A stretch of 64,000 bases of DNA from Phycisphaerales bacterium (lineage in GTDB: Bacteria > Planctomycetota > Phycisphaerae > Phycisphaerales > UBA1924): positions 186,001 to 250,000 of the forward strand of contig JANQQR010000007.1 of the NCBI GenBank assembly GCA_028289195.1, given 5' to 3'. This document shows, one piece after another, positions 33,651 through 40,998 of the stretch. The translations under genes and the position numbers were made by a program. The notes under the pieces are model-generated. The model did not search any database and had not been told where the DNA came from. It saw only the letters and a program-made list of their open reading frames with translations. Each line of letters starts with the position of its first letter. Positions within the stretch are counted from its first letter, which is position 1.

Positions 33651-35534
33651 CTATGCGAAAGTCAGCGTCCCGCGCTGGGAGGCCTCGACCAGGCGACGAG
33701 TGTTGCGTGCGGTCTGCTCGGTGGCCCGGGCGGTTCGATCCGCAGCCTCGGTCCCCGAGGCCAGGCCCCGGGCCGCGAGCGCGTTGAACGTGCCGCGGGC
33801 CTCGACGCGCCGCGCTAGGTCGTCGCCCACGCCGTCGAGCAGGCTCCCGATGTCGCCGAGACGGTTTGAGAGCGAAGACCCTTCGGATTCCCGCTCCGCG
33901 CTCACGGCCTCGCGCCGGCGACCGGCCTCTTCGATCGCGGCGTCGAGCTCGTGACGCGACTCCTCCAGCGCTCTCCGGCGTTCCTCGATCCTGTCCGTCG
34001 CGTCGTCGAGGATTCCCTCCGAGCGCTCGTCCTGCTCCTCGCTGATGCGGCGGAGCGCGTCCTCGGTCTCGCGGGCGAGTGATTCCAGCTTCGCACGAGA
34101 CTGCGCGTCCAGCTGCGCCTTGGCGGCCTCGACGTCGAGCGACTCGTCGAAGAGGCTGAAGAGCTCCGTGAAGCGCTTGGCGAGGAAGTTCTGGGTGCGC
34201 TCCCAGACGGACTGCACCCCCGAGGCGAAGCGCGCCCAGAGGCGCGACATCGTCCCGAGCACGTCGACGAGCGCGAGGCGCATGACGAGCAGACCGCCGG
34301 CGAAGATCTCGCGGATCCCCTTGGTCCCTTCGAGCCAGGCGAGCCGCAGCCCGGCCCAGAGCACCTCGGTGGCGAGCGGGATGTCGCCGGCGGCCAGCGC
34401 ATCGCGGATGCCGGTGAGCGTTCGCGTGGCGATCGCGGCGAGCGGCCCGAAGCGCTCGCGAATAGAGTCGAGAGCGGCCGATCCGGCCCCGCTGAACCGG
34501 AGGAACGCGACGCCGGCCGCCGCCACGGCGGCGACGACGAGTCCAATGGGCGAGAGCACAGCACCCAACGCCGCGCCGGCGAGTCCGACCAGCGTCGCGA
34601 GCCCGCCGAGGCCGGCCGCGGCGAGAGCGACGCCAAGGCCGAGAACGATCAGCGCGCCGCCGAGTCCGATGACAGCCGTCGCGGCGGCGAAGATGCTCCC
34701 GACAAGACGCGGGTTTCGCTCGGCCCACTCGCGCACCGCCCGGACCGCCCCGCCGAGAATCCTCACGACGGGTGTGAGTGCGGGCAGCAGGGCGCGGCCG
34801 ATGGCAACCGCGGCGTCGCGCAGCTCGCCGCGGAGCCGCTTCATCTGGTTGGCGAAGGAGCCGCTGGTTCGCTCGGCATCACCGAGGGCGCTCTGGTCTC
34901 CCATCGCGCGCATGATGATGTTGAGCCGCGCGATCGCCTTCTGCTGCTCGGTCGCCGCGGCGGCGCTGTCGGCCATGCCGAGGCGGAGCAGCTCCTGCTC
35001 CAGGGCCGCCTGCTTGATATTGACGCCGAAGCGGTCGAGCACTTCGCCGGAGCCGGAGAGCGCTGAGATGAACCGCTGGAGAGCTTCGTCATCCGAGAGG
35101 TTATTAAACGACGCGAAGTCCAGAGCCAGCGACGAGAGCGTCTGCGAGAGCTCTCGCGCCTTGGGCGCGCCGAATCCGAGGCCAACGAAAAACGACTGGA
35201 ACGTCGCCAATGCGTCCTTCACCGCCAGGCTCGAGCGGCCGACCCGTTGGGCGAGGTCCTCGGCGAAGGCACCGGCGGCTGAGGCCTCGCGTCCGAACAC
35301 CTGCCGGAATCGCGAGAGAGCCTCTTCCGCGTCGGAAGCCGCCTTCACCGCGGCGATGCCGATCGGGGCGAAGAGGGTGCCCGCGGCGGACACCAGGCCC
35401 GCGCCGACCCGGCGAACGCCCGCACCGAACGCGCGCAGGCGGCGCTGGGCGCGGCGAAGCGCAGCGGTGAGCCGATCGCTCACGCCCAGCTCGACGAACG
35501 CCCGCCCGGCCCGGATGCCGCGTGAGTCGGCCAC
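33651..35534 (-). CDS. Phage tail tape measure protein
   Basis: 627 residues. The N-terminal ~240 residues match the tape-measure core (AAVKAASDAEEALSRFRQVFG, FQSFFVGLGFGAPKARELSQ, LDFASFNNLSDDEALQRF, SGEVLDRFGVNIKQAALEQE). Residues ~265-345 are long hydrophobic helices (GLGGALIVLGLGVALAAAG). The C-terminal third is a charged coiled coil (EERRRALEESRHELDAAIEE). The protein fills the tail tube, sets its length and may pass through the cell membrane at injection. 627 residues suggests a tail of modest length. A divergent GIY-YIG gene lies just upstream. Confidence 0.9.
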   Translation of the reverse strand: MADSRGIRAGRAFVELGVSDRLTAALRRAQRRLRAFGAGVRRVGAGLVSAAGTLFAPIGIAAVKAASDAEEALSRFRQVFGREASAAGAFAEDLAQRVGRSSLAVKDALATFQSFFVGLGFGAPKARELSQTLSSLALDFASFNNLSDDEALQRFISALSGSGEVLDRFGVNIKQAALEQELLRLGMADSAAAATEQQKAIARLNIIMRAMGDQSALGDAERTSGSFANQMKRLRGELRDAAVAIGRALLPALTPVVRILGGAVRAVREWAERNPRLVGSIFAAATAVIGLGGALIVLGLGVALAAAGLGGLATLVGLAGAALGAVLSPIGLVVAAVAAAGVAFLRFSGAGSAALDSIRERFGPLAAIATRTLTGIRDALAAGDIPLATEVLWAGLRLAWLEGTKGIREIFAGGLLVMRLALVDVLGTMSRLWARFASGVQSVWERTQNFLAKRFTELFSLFDESLDVEAAKAQLDAQSRAKLESLARETEDALRRISEEQDERSEGILDDATDRIEERRRALEESRHELDAAIEEAGRRREAVSAERESEGSSLSNRLGDIGSLLDGVGDDLARRVEARGTFNALAARGLASGTEAADRTARATEQTARNTRRLVEASQRGTLTFA

Positions 35535-35564
35535 TCAGTTGCGCCCTCCCGCTACGCTGGCCGC

Positions 35565-36041
35565 GTGCTGCACCCCGGCTTCCAGTCTCTGCTCGATCCG
35601 CTGCCCGCCGCTCTGGAGCGCCTGCGCGCGATGCCGCCGGTCACGATTGAGACGCTCCCGCCGGCGAGCCAGATGCCGCAGAGCGGCATCTACTGGCTGA
35701 CCGAGGACGACGCATCGATCTATGTCGGGCGCTCGCGTCGCATCCGGCAGCGCCTGCAGGAACACGTGCGACCGTCGTCCGGACACAACCAGGCGTCGTT
35801 CGCGTTTCTGCTCGCCAGGGCGATGACCGGCAACCGAACGGCCACATATCGACGGATCGGATCGCGTGAGGAGTTGCTGGCGGAGCCGGAGTTCGCCCGA
35901 GCATTTGCGGCTGCGAAGGATCGGATCCGCAACATGCATGTCCGCTTCGTTAGCGAAGACCATCCGGTTCGCCAGTGCCTGCTGGAGGTGTATGTCGCGA
36001 CGGCCGTGGGCGCCGAATACAACGACTTCGATAGCCACTGA
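35565..36041 (+). CDS. GIY-YIG nuclease-domain protein, possibly a homing endonuclease
   Basis: 158 residues from GTG 35565. The GIY-YIG signature is clear: SGIYWL followed by SIYVGRSRRIRQRLQEH (~40-68), with the catalytic Arg in the RIRQR helix and a downstream Glu candidate in the LLEV segment (~140). Single-domain enzymes of this family occur as free-standing homing endonucleases in phages or as repair nucleases. It is on the plus strand inside the leftward late operon, between tape measure and tail-component genes, so it looks like an inserted cargo gene. Confidence 0.8.
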   Translation: MLHPGFQSLLDPLPAALERLRAMPPVTIETLPPASQMPQSGIYWLTEDDASIYVGRSRRIRQRLQEHVRPSSGHNQASFAFLLARAMTGNRTATYRRIGSREELLAEPEFARAFAAAKDRIRNMHVRFVSEDHPVRQCLLEVYVATAVGAEYNDFDSH

Positions 36042-36052
36042 ACGTCGCGGCA

Positions 36053-36499
36053 TCACCTGGATCCCTGCACGCTGCTTGCCCACGGCTTGGGGATGTTGGG
36101 CAGTTCCTTCCTGAGCGCCGGGCCCATGTAGGGCCGCGCCTCGATGCGCACCCGGCGCTTCTCGACGACGCGCCGTCCGCCTGCCCTTGTTCGCCGGCGC
36201 GTGACGGTCGTCCGCCCGCCGAACTCCAGCACATTCGGCGCTTCGCTGCGGCTGAATCCGAACGGCCCAACGACCACGGAGTCACCGCGCGGGTCGTACG
36301 CGAAGAACAGCAGGCGACGGAGCGACCCCTCGTGCGCGTAGGGCGGTCGGCCCGGCGGGGCCGACCCTCGCCGGCGGCGCATGCTCGTCCTGGCCCGCTG
36401 GCGGATGAACGCGCCGGCTCTGGAGAGCGACCGCCGCCGCGCTCGGTCCACCGCACGCCGCACCTTGGGCCGGTCGAAGAAGAGCGCCTTGACCTTCAT
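36053..36499 (-). CDS. Phage neck/tail-completion protein, HK97 gp10-like
   Basis: 148 residues from ATG 36499. The very basic chain (RRAVDRARRRSLSRAGAFIRQRAR, split here as motif regions) starts with a helix that fits HK97 gp10. It is followed by GSAPPGRPPYAHEGSLRRLLFFAYD, the conserved 'PPGxPPxxHxGxLR' signature of this family, then beta strands ending in RPYMGPALRKELP. gp10-type proteins join the head completion proteins to the tail tube. Its place next to tail genes agrees. Confidence 0.75.
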   Translation of the reverse strand: MKVKALFFDRPKVRRAVDRARRRSLSRAGAFIRQRARTSMRRRRGSAPPGRPPYAHEGSLRRLLFFAYDPRGDSVVVGPFGFSRSEAPNVLEFGGRTTVTRRRTRAGGRRVVEKRRVRIEARPYMGPALRKELPNIPKPWASSVQGSR

Positions 36500-36546
36500 G
36501 TTGACCAGCGGTGCCGGCACGGATGCTCGCCCCCGTTCCCCTGCCG

Positions 36547-36975
36547 CTACGGCGCGGTCTCTCCCCATCGCTGCAGCACAGCGGTCAGGTCCCCGAAGTC
36601 GACCACGCAGTTCATGTTCACGTCGGCTCGCAGGTCGGCGTCGAGCACCGCCCGCAGGTGCGTCCAGACCTCGTACTGGAGGTAGTAGAGCGCGGCGTAG
36701 TTCTGCGCCAGCTCGTGCGTCGTGTAGAGCCCCCGGTACGGAGCCGGGTACGCGCCCGCGAGGCGGTAGAACGGCCCGAGCGCCGGCCCGTCGCTCGGCA
36801 CGATCAAGACGACCCCCGACTCGTCCGGAAGCGGCTCGGGCTCGTGCCCCGAGGACTCGGGAGCGCTCAGGCACGCCATGAGGACCGCCCAACCGGCCAG
36901 GCCCCAGAACGCCGAGAGCGCTCGCGGGGTGTTCCCCGAAGATCGTCCTGAAGACATCGTGCGAGCGTGATCCAT
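36547..36975 (-). CDS. Phage-encoded membrane protein with dockerin-like C-terminus
   Basis: 142 residues from ATG 36975, which overlaps the previous stop by one base. A hydrophobic segment lies at ~20-36 (FWGLAGWAVLMACL; possible lipobox). The C-terminus is ADVNMNCVVDFGDLTAVLQRWG, a near-match (given in two parts: DVNMNCVVDFGD and LTAVLQRWG) to the dockerin-like repeat seen in many secreted Phycisphaerae proteins. That repeat binds calcium when its Asp/Asn ladder is complete; here it is partly degraded. Its presence in a tail operon is notable. Function unknown. Confidence 0.65.
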   Translation of the reverse strand: MDHARTMSSGRSSGNTPRALSAFWGLAGWAVLMACLSAPESSGHEPEPLPDESGVVLIVPSDGPALGPFYRLAGAYPAPYRGLYTTHELAQNYAALYYLQYEVWTHLRAVLDADLRADVNMNCVVDFGDLTAVLQRWGETAP

Positions 36976-37472
36976 CAGGACATGACCGGTGTGAGGGGAC
37001 CCGTCGCTGCGCCGCGGGCGAGCACACCGCCCTCTTCGAGGCCCTTGTTGAACGACGCCTCCTTCTCCTTGGCGATGCGCTGGGCGGTTCCCGGCGCCCG
37101 CAGGAACCACGCCCCGAATCCGACGAGCGCCGTTGTGAGCAGACCGCCGCCGGGCAGCGCCTCGAGCACCGGCACGCCCGCCAGGAGCGCGTCGTTGCCC
37201 AGCGAGCTCAGCAGGCTGACGAGCTCGGCCTTGCGGTCCAGCTCCGTCTGGAACTGCTCGGCCGTCCGCTCGACGCTCGCGCGCCAGTCGGCGAAGACGA
37301 CCTTCGCCTCGTTGAAGGAGACGCGCGGCTCGGACGGCACGACTTGGCGCACCGCCTGCGGCACGCTCGCCTGCACGAGATCCCCGACCTGGCAGCCGGT
37401 CAGCGCGAGCAGCGCGATCGCGCCGGCGATCCCCAGCGCCAGACAGGTCCTGCCGAATCCCTCAACCTCCAT
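36975..37472 (-). CDS. Phage-encoded lipoprotein
   Basis: 165 residues from ATG 37472, overlapping the previous frame by 11 bases. A signal-like segment ends at LLALTGC, a clear lipobox. The middle is helical (FADWRASVERTAEQFQTELDRKAEL) and a second hydrophobic stretch lies near 110-130 (GGGLLTTALVGFGAWFL). Lipoproteins in late operons can act as outer spanins or in superinfection exclusion; neither can be decided here. Confidence 0.6.
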   Translation of the reverse strand: MEVEGFGRTCLALGIAGAIALLALTGCQVGDLVQASVPQAVRQVVPSEPRVSFNEAKVVFADWRASVERTAEQFQTELDRKAELVSLLSSLGNDALLAGVPVLEALPGGGLLTTALVGFGAWFLRAPGTAQRIAKEKEASFNKGLEEGGVLARGAATGPLTPVMS

Positions 37473-37692
37473 CGCGAGCCTCCTTGCTCGGTGTTCCGCC
37501 TTGTGCCTTTCCTTGAAGCCGCGCCTTGAGCGCCGCCGTGTCGTGCGTGACCCCGTCGCCCGGATGGGCGTAGGGGTCGAAATCGCCGGGCTTGAACGCG
37601 CGGGTCTTCTTGGGGTCGCGGTGCGCATTTGCGATGAGGGCCAGCAGCGCACTCGCCCGGGCCCACCCGCTCCGCTCGCGCGCCTCCGCCAT
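37462..37692 (-). CDS. Tail assembly chaperone, downstream frame (possibly made by -1 frameshift)
   Basis: 76 residues if the ATG at 37692 is used. The frame stays open upstream to ~37941 and the extra part reads GGWELVYRCAGIVGCDPSALTLRELLA, a meaningful continuation of MAEARERSGWARASALLAL. This means the protein normally begins upstream, in a region shared with the previous gene. The pattern is the lambda G/GT arrangement, where the chaperone gene ends and a -1 slip adds a second domain. The C-terminal part (NAHRDPKKTRAFKPGDFDPY) resembles a small phage family found at this place. Confidence 0.6.
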   Translation of the reverse strand: MAEARERSGWARASALLALIANAHRDPKKTRAFKPGDFDPYAHPGDGVTHDTAALKARLQGKAQGGTPSKEARDGG

Positions 37693-37712
37693 CGCGAGCA
37701 GCTCGCGGAGGG

Positions 37713-38231
37713 TCAGGGCGGACGGATCGCAGCCGACGATGCCGGCGCATCGGTAGACGAGCTCCCAGCCGCCCGCGCCCCCGGAAGACGCGCCAGCGCT
37801 TCGTCGATCGCCCTCTCGAGCTCGCCGCTTTCGAGCCGCGTCTCGATCAGGTCTCGGGCCTCGTCCATCGCGGTCCGGGTCGCCGCGAGCACCCGCCCGA
37901 GGGCGGCCCGGTCCCTCGGGCTCGGGCAGAAAGACACGATCTCATCCAGCAGCGCCGCCGTGGCGTGCTCGATCGCGTCGCCGGCCATCGCGCGCCCGAA
38001 CTCTTCGTCGGTGACGCTCTTTGAATCCGCCTCGGCTTTGCACGCGGCGTAGATGACGTCGCACAGGAGCACCGGGTCTCGGACGAGCCGCTCGATGAGC
38101 GACCCTCCGTTCCCGCCCCCGTCGATCGCCTCGAGCAGATCGACGCCGGCGAGGCCCCTGATGCGCTTCAGCGCCGCGACGTTGATCTCCACCCTCCACT
38201 GGCGTCCCGCGTTGTCTGTGAACTGCTTCAT
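37713..38231 (-). CDS. Tail assembly chaperone (G-like)
   Basis: 172 residues from ATG 38231, which shares one base with the tail tube stop. N-terminal strands KQFTDNAGRQWRVEINVAALKRIRG and helical body LIERLVRDPVLLCDVIYAAC are typical of phage tail chaperones just downstream of a tail tube gene and upstream of a tape measure gene. The C-terminus is a low-complexity Ala/Ser tail, consistent with it being the region where frameshifting occurs. It should coat the tape measure protein until the tube assembles. Confidence 0.7.
   Translation of the reverse strand: MKQFTDNAGRQWRVEINVAALKRIRGLAGVDLLEAIDGGGNGGSLIERLVRDPVLLCDVIYAACKAEADSKSVTDEEFGRAMAGDAIEHATAALLDEIVSFCPSPRDRAALGRVLAATRTAMDEARDLIETRLESGELERAIDEALARLPGARAAGSSSTDAPASSAAIRPP
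37777..37784 (-). other. Candidate -1 frameshift site in the tail chaperone gene
   Basis: On the coding (minus) strand the codons CCG GGG GCG give CCGGGGGC. A tRNA on GGG can slip one base back onto GGG, and the -1 frame then continues as GAGGWELVYRCAGIVGC into the 37462 gene. The heptamer is not the classic form, so the signal is moderate. Confidence 0.4.
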
Positions 38232-38665
38232 TACGGAGCCCCCGTCTGCGTCCACTGGCCCCAGCGGGCGAGCTTGGCCGTCACGCTGACGCTGATCGCC
38301 TCCTCGAGCGGCTCTGAGCGCGAGAAGTTGGTGATGGCGAAGTCCCCGACCGGCCCGTCGCCCGACGCGCCCGCCGAGTCCAGGGCCGCGAATGCGACCA
38401 GCGCGCCCGGAGGCAGGAAGGCGTTGCGAATCGCCTCGAACGCCGCGTCGCCGGGCTCCCAGACCATCTCGAACTCCAGCGTGATCTCACGCAGGCCCGC
38501 GATCGTCTGGCGGAATCCGGAGTTGCCCCGGGTGGTGACGTCCGCCTCGCCGGCCTCGGCGGTGACGGTGACGTCCCGCACGATGTTGACCGGCGCCCAA
38601 GCGGCGGCGTCATCGAAGGGCGCTGCCTTGAACAGCAGCTGGGCGAACATCCCCTGGATGGCCAT
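38231..38665 (-). CDS. Phage tail tube protein
   Basis: 144 residues. Beta-rich, with DVTVTAEAGEADVTTRGNSGFRQTIAGLREITLEFEMVWEPGD as successive strands (AEADVTTRGN and TLEFEMVWEPGD are the anchors) and a C-terminal EEAISVSVTAKLARW. The 'DVT(T/R)RGNxG(F/W)' element followed by a long EFE strand is a common mark of siphovirus tail tube proteins. It lies directly upstream of the chaperone and tape measure genes, the conserved order. Confidence 0.75.
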   Translation of the reverse strand: MAIQGMFAQLLFKAAPFDDAAAWAPVNIVRDVTVTAEAGEADVTTRGNSGFRQTIAGLREITLEFEMVWEPGDAAFEAIRNAFLPPGALVAFAALDSAGASGDGPVGDFAITNFSRSEPLEEAISVSVTAKLARWGQWTQTGAP

Positions 38666-38677
38666 GCGGGATCTCTC

Positions 38678-39109
38678 CTACCGCGTCAGGCGGTACGTGA
38701 GGGTGAGGACGCTGGTGAAGACGCTGAGCCGCTCGAGGTGCTCGGTGGCGAGGACCGGCTCGTGCTCGGTCGAGAGCCACTGGGCCTCGGGCATCGTGTC
38801 GAGGCGCTGCAGGCGGAGGTGGTCACCGATCTGCTCGACGAGCCCGAGCAGCGAATCGATCTGGCCGGGGTCGTTGGGGTCGATGCGCTTCTGCACGCCG
38901 ACGTCGATCGAGACGTCGAAGTAGTTCAGCGTCCGAGCCGCGTTGGCGACCGTCAGGCTCCTGGGCACGACGCTGACCTTGATGGCGTCGCCGACCGTGC
39001 CCAGGTCGAAGATCGGGAGGTGCGAACGTTCCGCGGCGACCGGAGGCGCGAAGGTCTGCCCGTTGATCGACGCGGCGATGGCGTCGGCGAGCGCGACGAC
39101 GGTGCTCAT
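38678..39109 (-). CDS. Phage head-tail or tail-terminator protein
   Basis: 143 residues. An N-terminal helix (VVALADAIAASING) is followed by strands KVSVVPRSLT, YFDVSIDVGVQKRI and a helix DSLLGLVEQIGDHLRL. This order and size match the minor tail/terminator proteins encoded just before the tail tube. Position is the main support. It overlaps the small membrane gene by four bases. Confidence 0.6.
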   Translation of the reverse strand: MSTVVALADAIAASINGQTFAPPVAAERSHLPIFDLGTVGDAIKVSVVPRSLTVANAARTLNYFDVSIDVGVQKRIDPNDPGQIDSLLGLVEQIGDHLRLQRLDTMPEAQWLSTEHEPVLATEHLERLSVFTSVLTLTYRLTR

Positions 39110-39330
39110 GTCCGGACCCTCCCGAGCTGGGAATGGGTCTGGGGCTCCTCGTAGACACGCCGCTCCACGCGGTCGATGCGGCTCCCGAGATGCCCAACCT
39201 CTGAGGCCAGGCGGGCCAGCTCAGTCTGGATCGCCATGAGGATCCGCACGATCCATCCCAGCAGACCGATCATGGCCACGAAGCCCGCCAGCGAGACCGA
39301 CACGATCGCGACGATGTCGCCCGGGCTCAC
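39106..39330 (-). CDS. Small membrane protein, holin-like or XhlA-like
   Basis: 74 residues. One hydrophobic segment (IVAIVSVSLAGFVAMIGLLG, ~6-26) is followed by a heptad helix (TELARLASEVGHLGSRIDRVER). A single membrane helix plus coiled coil is the layout of XhlA-type lysis proteins, but no endolysin lies nearby, so a holin role is tentative. Both ends overlap neighbours by four bases, which supports translation. Confidence 0.55.
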   Translation of the reverse strand: MSPGDIVAIVSVSLAGFVAMIGLLGWIVRILMAIQTELARLASEVGHLGSRIDRVERRVYEEPQTHSQLGRVRT

Positions 39331-39719
39331 GGCGCCACCTCCAGCCCGATGAACTTTGTGTGGATGCGGAGCGTGATGCGCTCGGGGTCACTGAACCGGA
39401 ACGGCGGTTCGTTCTCGATGGACATCACCTCGTACAGCAACGCCGCGGTTCCCGAGGGCTCGCGCACGCGGTCGCCGGCACGCGGCTCGGTGAGCGATCC
39501 GCCGAGCACGAGGTCCTGGGCGCGGACGAGGTAGTCGCGCGACTCCGTGTGCTGGATGACGCCGCCCCCGGAAAGGTCCTGCTGCTCGAACACCGTGCGT
39601 CCGACCGTCGCCTGCAGCTCGACGCTGTCACCGCCGCGCAGATACGTCACGGTCCGGGTCATGTGCTCATGACGCTTCGACTCGAGAAACTCGGATCCCT
39701 TCTGGAGCAGGTCGGGCAC
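39327..39719 (-). CDS. Phage head-tail joining or neck protein
   Basis: 130 residues from GTG 39719; an out-of-frame region upstream is rejected. The N-terminal helix PDLLQKGSEFLESKRHEHM is followed by beta strands (TVTYLRGGDSVELQATVG, ITLRIHTKFIGLEV). 'LxxGxxxLxxxRxxxxxxxVxYxRG' is a start seen in head-tail connector proteins near capsid genes. By position it is a head-completion or joining protein; no specific family is claimed. Confidence 0.55.
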   Translation of the reverse strand: MPDLLQKGSEFLESKRHEHMTRTVTYLRGGDSVELQATVGRTVFEQQDLSGGGVIQHTESRDYLVRAQDLVLGGSLTEPRAGDRVREPSGTAALLYEVMSIENEPPFRFSDPERITLRIHTKFIGLEVAP

Positions 39720-39729
39720 GCTCGCTCCT

Positions 39730-40071
39730 TCACTGGCAGAGGCGGATTCGGACGGACTCGTCGGAATCCGAGGCGTCTCGCACGACGCGCCCGAGCTTCT
39801 TGTTGGCGCCGGCCGCGGCGTCTGACGTGGCCTGCTGCGCGCCCTCGTCCCAGAACCCGTCCGTGCCGGCCACCAGAGCGGTGCCGCCGCCGGTGGCCTT
39901 CGGGAAGTCGAAGACTCCCTCGACCGAGAGCGCCCCGAGCGTGCTGGCCTTGATGTCCAGGCGCGCGACGCCAACGAGCTCGCCCTGGACGACCACGTCG
40001 CCCGCGGCGGTGTCCGCGACGGGTGTGTAGTCGATCGCCGATCCGTGATGCCTGAAGACCGCTGTGGCCAT
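39730..40071 (-). CDS. DUF2190 capsid decoration protein
   Basis: 113 residues. The DUF2190 pattern is clear: HHGSAIDYTPVADTAAGDVVVQGELVGVARLDIKA, recognisable by IDYTP, GDVVVQGELVGVA and the later GVFDFPKATG. DUF2190 proteins bind the surface of HK97-fold capsids as trimeric cement or stabilising proteins. It is two genes downstream of the protease-capsid fusion, as expected. Confidence 0.85.
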   Translation of the reverse strand: MATAVFRHHGSAIDYTPVADTAAGDVVVQGELVGVARLDIKASTLGALSVEGVFDFPKATGGGTALVAGTDGFWDEGAQQATSDAAAGANKKLGRVVRDASDSDESVRIRLCQ

Positions 40072-40084
40072 CGTGAGTCCTCCT

Positions 40085-40390
40085 TCAGAACCGTGTCTCT
40101 TCCACGCCCCCTGTGGCGCCCCCGCCGACGCCGCGCATCACGACGTGCCTGATCAGCTGGTTGGCCCCGCCGATGCGCGCCGCCTCCCCGGGTGCGAGGC
40201 GTGCGAGCTCCCCCGCCGGATCCGCCGGCGCCTCGAGTCGGTACTCCAGCGAGAACGCCGAGTCCGCGGCGCACGTGAGGAGCAGCTCGCGCGCCCCCGG
40301 CCCGTCGGCCCCGCCCGCATCCCCCGAGCGGAACACGTCCGTCCACGCCGGCCCGACCGGGACCGCGATGCGGTTGTTGCGCCGGGCCAC
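40085..40390 (-). CDS. Hypothetical phage structural protein
   Basis: 101 residues, beta-rich, without signal peptide or membrane segment. The only recognisable stretches are RNNRIAVPVGPAWTDVF and a hydrophobic LIRHVVMRGVGGG. It lies in the head module between DUF2190 and another unknown gene. No family recognised. Confidence 0.5.
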   Translation of the reverse strand: MARRNNRIAVPVGPAWTDVFRSGDAGGADGPGARELLLTCAADSAFSLEYRLEAPADPAGELARLAPGEAARIGGANQLIRHVVMRGVGGGATGGVEETRF

Positions 40391-40404
40391 CTACGCCGCC
40401 CCCC

Positions 40405-40995
40405 TCAAGCCAGCGCGCCACGCGTGAACGCTCTTCGCGAGCGCCCGCGCCAGCGCGCCGGCGCCACCGGATCGTCCCAGTGGACGCGCAGTCGCATGCT
40501 GTCGATGAGCACCGTGTCGCCCGGGCTCGTGAACGTCGTGCTCGAGCCCTGGACCTGGAATCCGAATCCCGGCGTCAGCACGTCCGCCTTGCTGACCCCC
40601 AGCGGGTCCGAGGGCCCGCCCTTGAAACACACGCCGGGCGAGGCGCCGATCGGCAGCGAGCAGGATCCGAGGCTCTGGCGCACCGCCGCGCCCACGACGG
40701 ACTGCACCGTCACCGTCCGCGTGCCTTCGGGGCCTCCCTCCCAGCGGCCGCGCAGCTCCATCTCGATCCCGAGCAGCACGAAGTCGAGCGGGAGCTGCCC
40801 GCCCAGCGCCGGCTGCGTCACGCGCAGGCGTGTCGTCTGGCTCCCATCGGCCGAGAGGAATCCCAGAGGGCCGGAGGACGCCTCGGCGCCCCCGATCGCC
40901 AGCACGCCCGCGACGTTCGACCAGGGCGCGGCCTGACCGGAAGCGCCCGCGTCGACCGCGGACTGCAGGAGCATCCAGGTCGTGACGTTCGCCAT
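40405..40995 (-). CDS. Hypothetical phage head-module protein
   Basis: 196 residues. Strands alternate with Gly-rich turns (QLPLDFVLLGIEMELRGRWEGG, GFGFQVQGSSTTFTSPGDT), and the end is basic (ARWRGRSRRAFTRG). The gene starts three bases after the capsid gene's stop and is co-translated with it. It could be a capsid fibre or auxiliary head protein. Function not known. Confidence 0.5.
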   Translation of the reverse strand: MANVTTWMLLQSAVDAGASGQAAPWSNVAGVLAIGGAEASSGPLGFLSADGSQTTRLRVTQPALGGQLPLDFVLLGIEMELRGRWEGGPEGTRTVTVQSVVGAAVRQSLGSCSLPIGASPGVCFKGGPSDPLGVSKADVLTPGFGFQVQGSSTTFTSPGDTVLIDSMRLRVHWDDPVAPARWRGRSRRAFTRGALA

Positions 40996-40998
40996 GCA

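Noticed and set aside
34045-35700. 551-codon open frame opposite the tape measure gene
   Set aside because: It is a Ser/Arg/Ala-rich shadow of the GC-rich coding strand with no domain or start signal; the tape measure frame explains the region.
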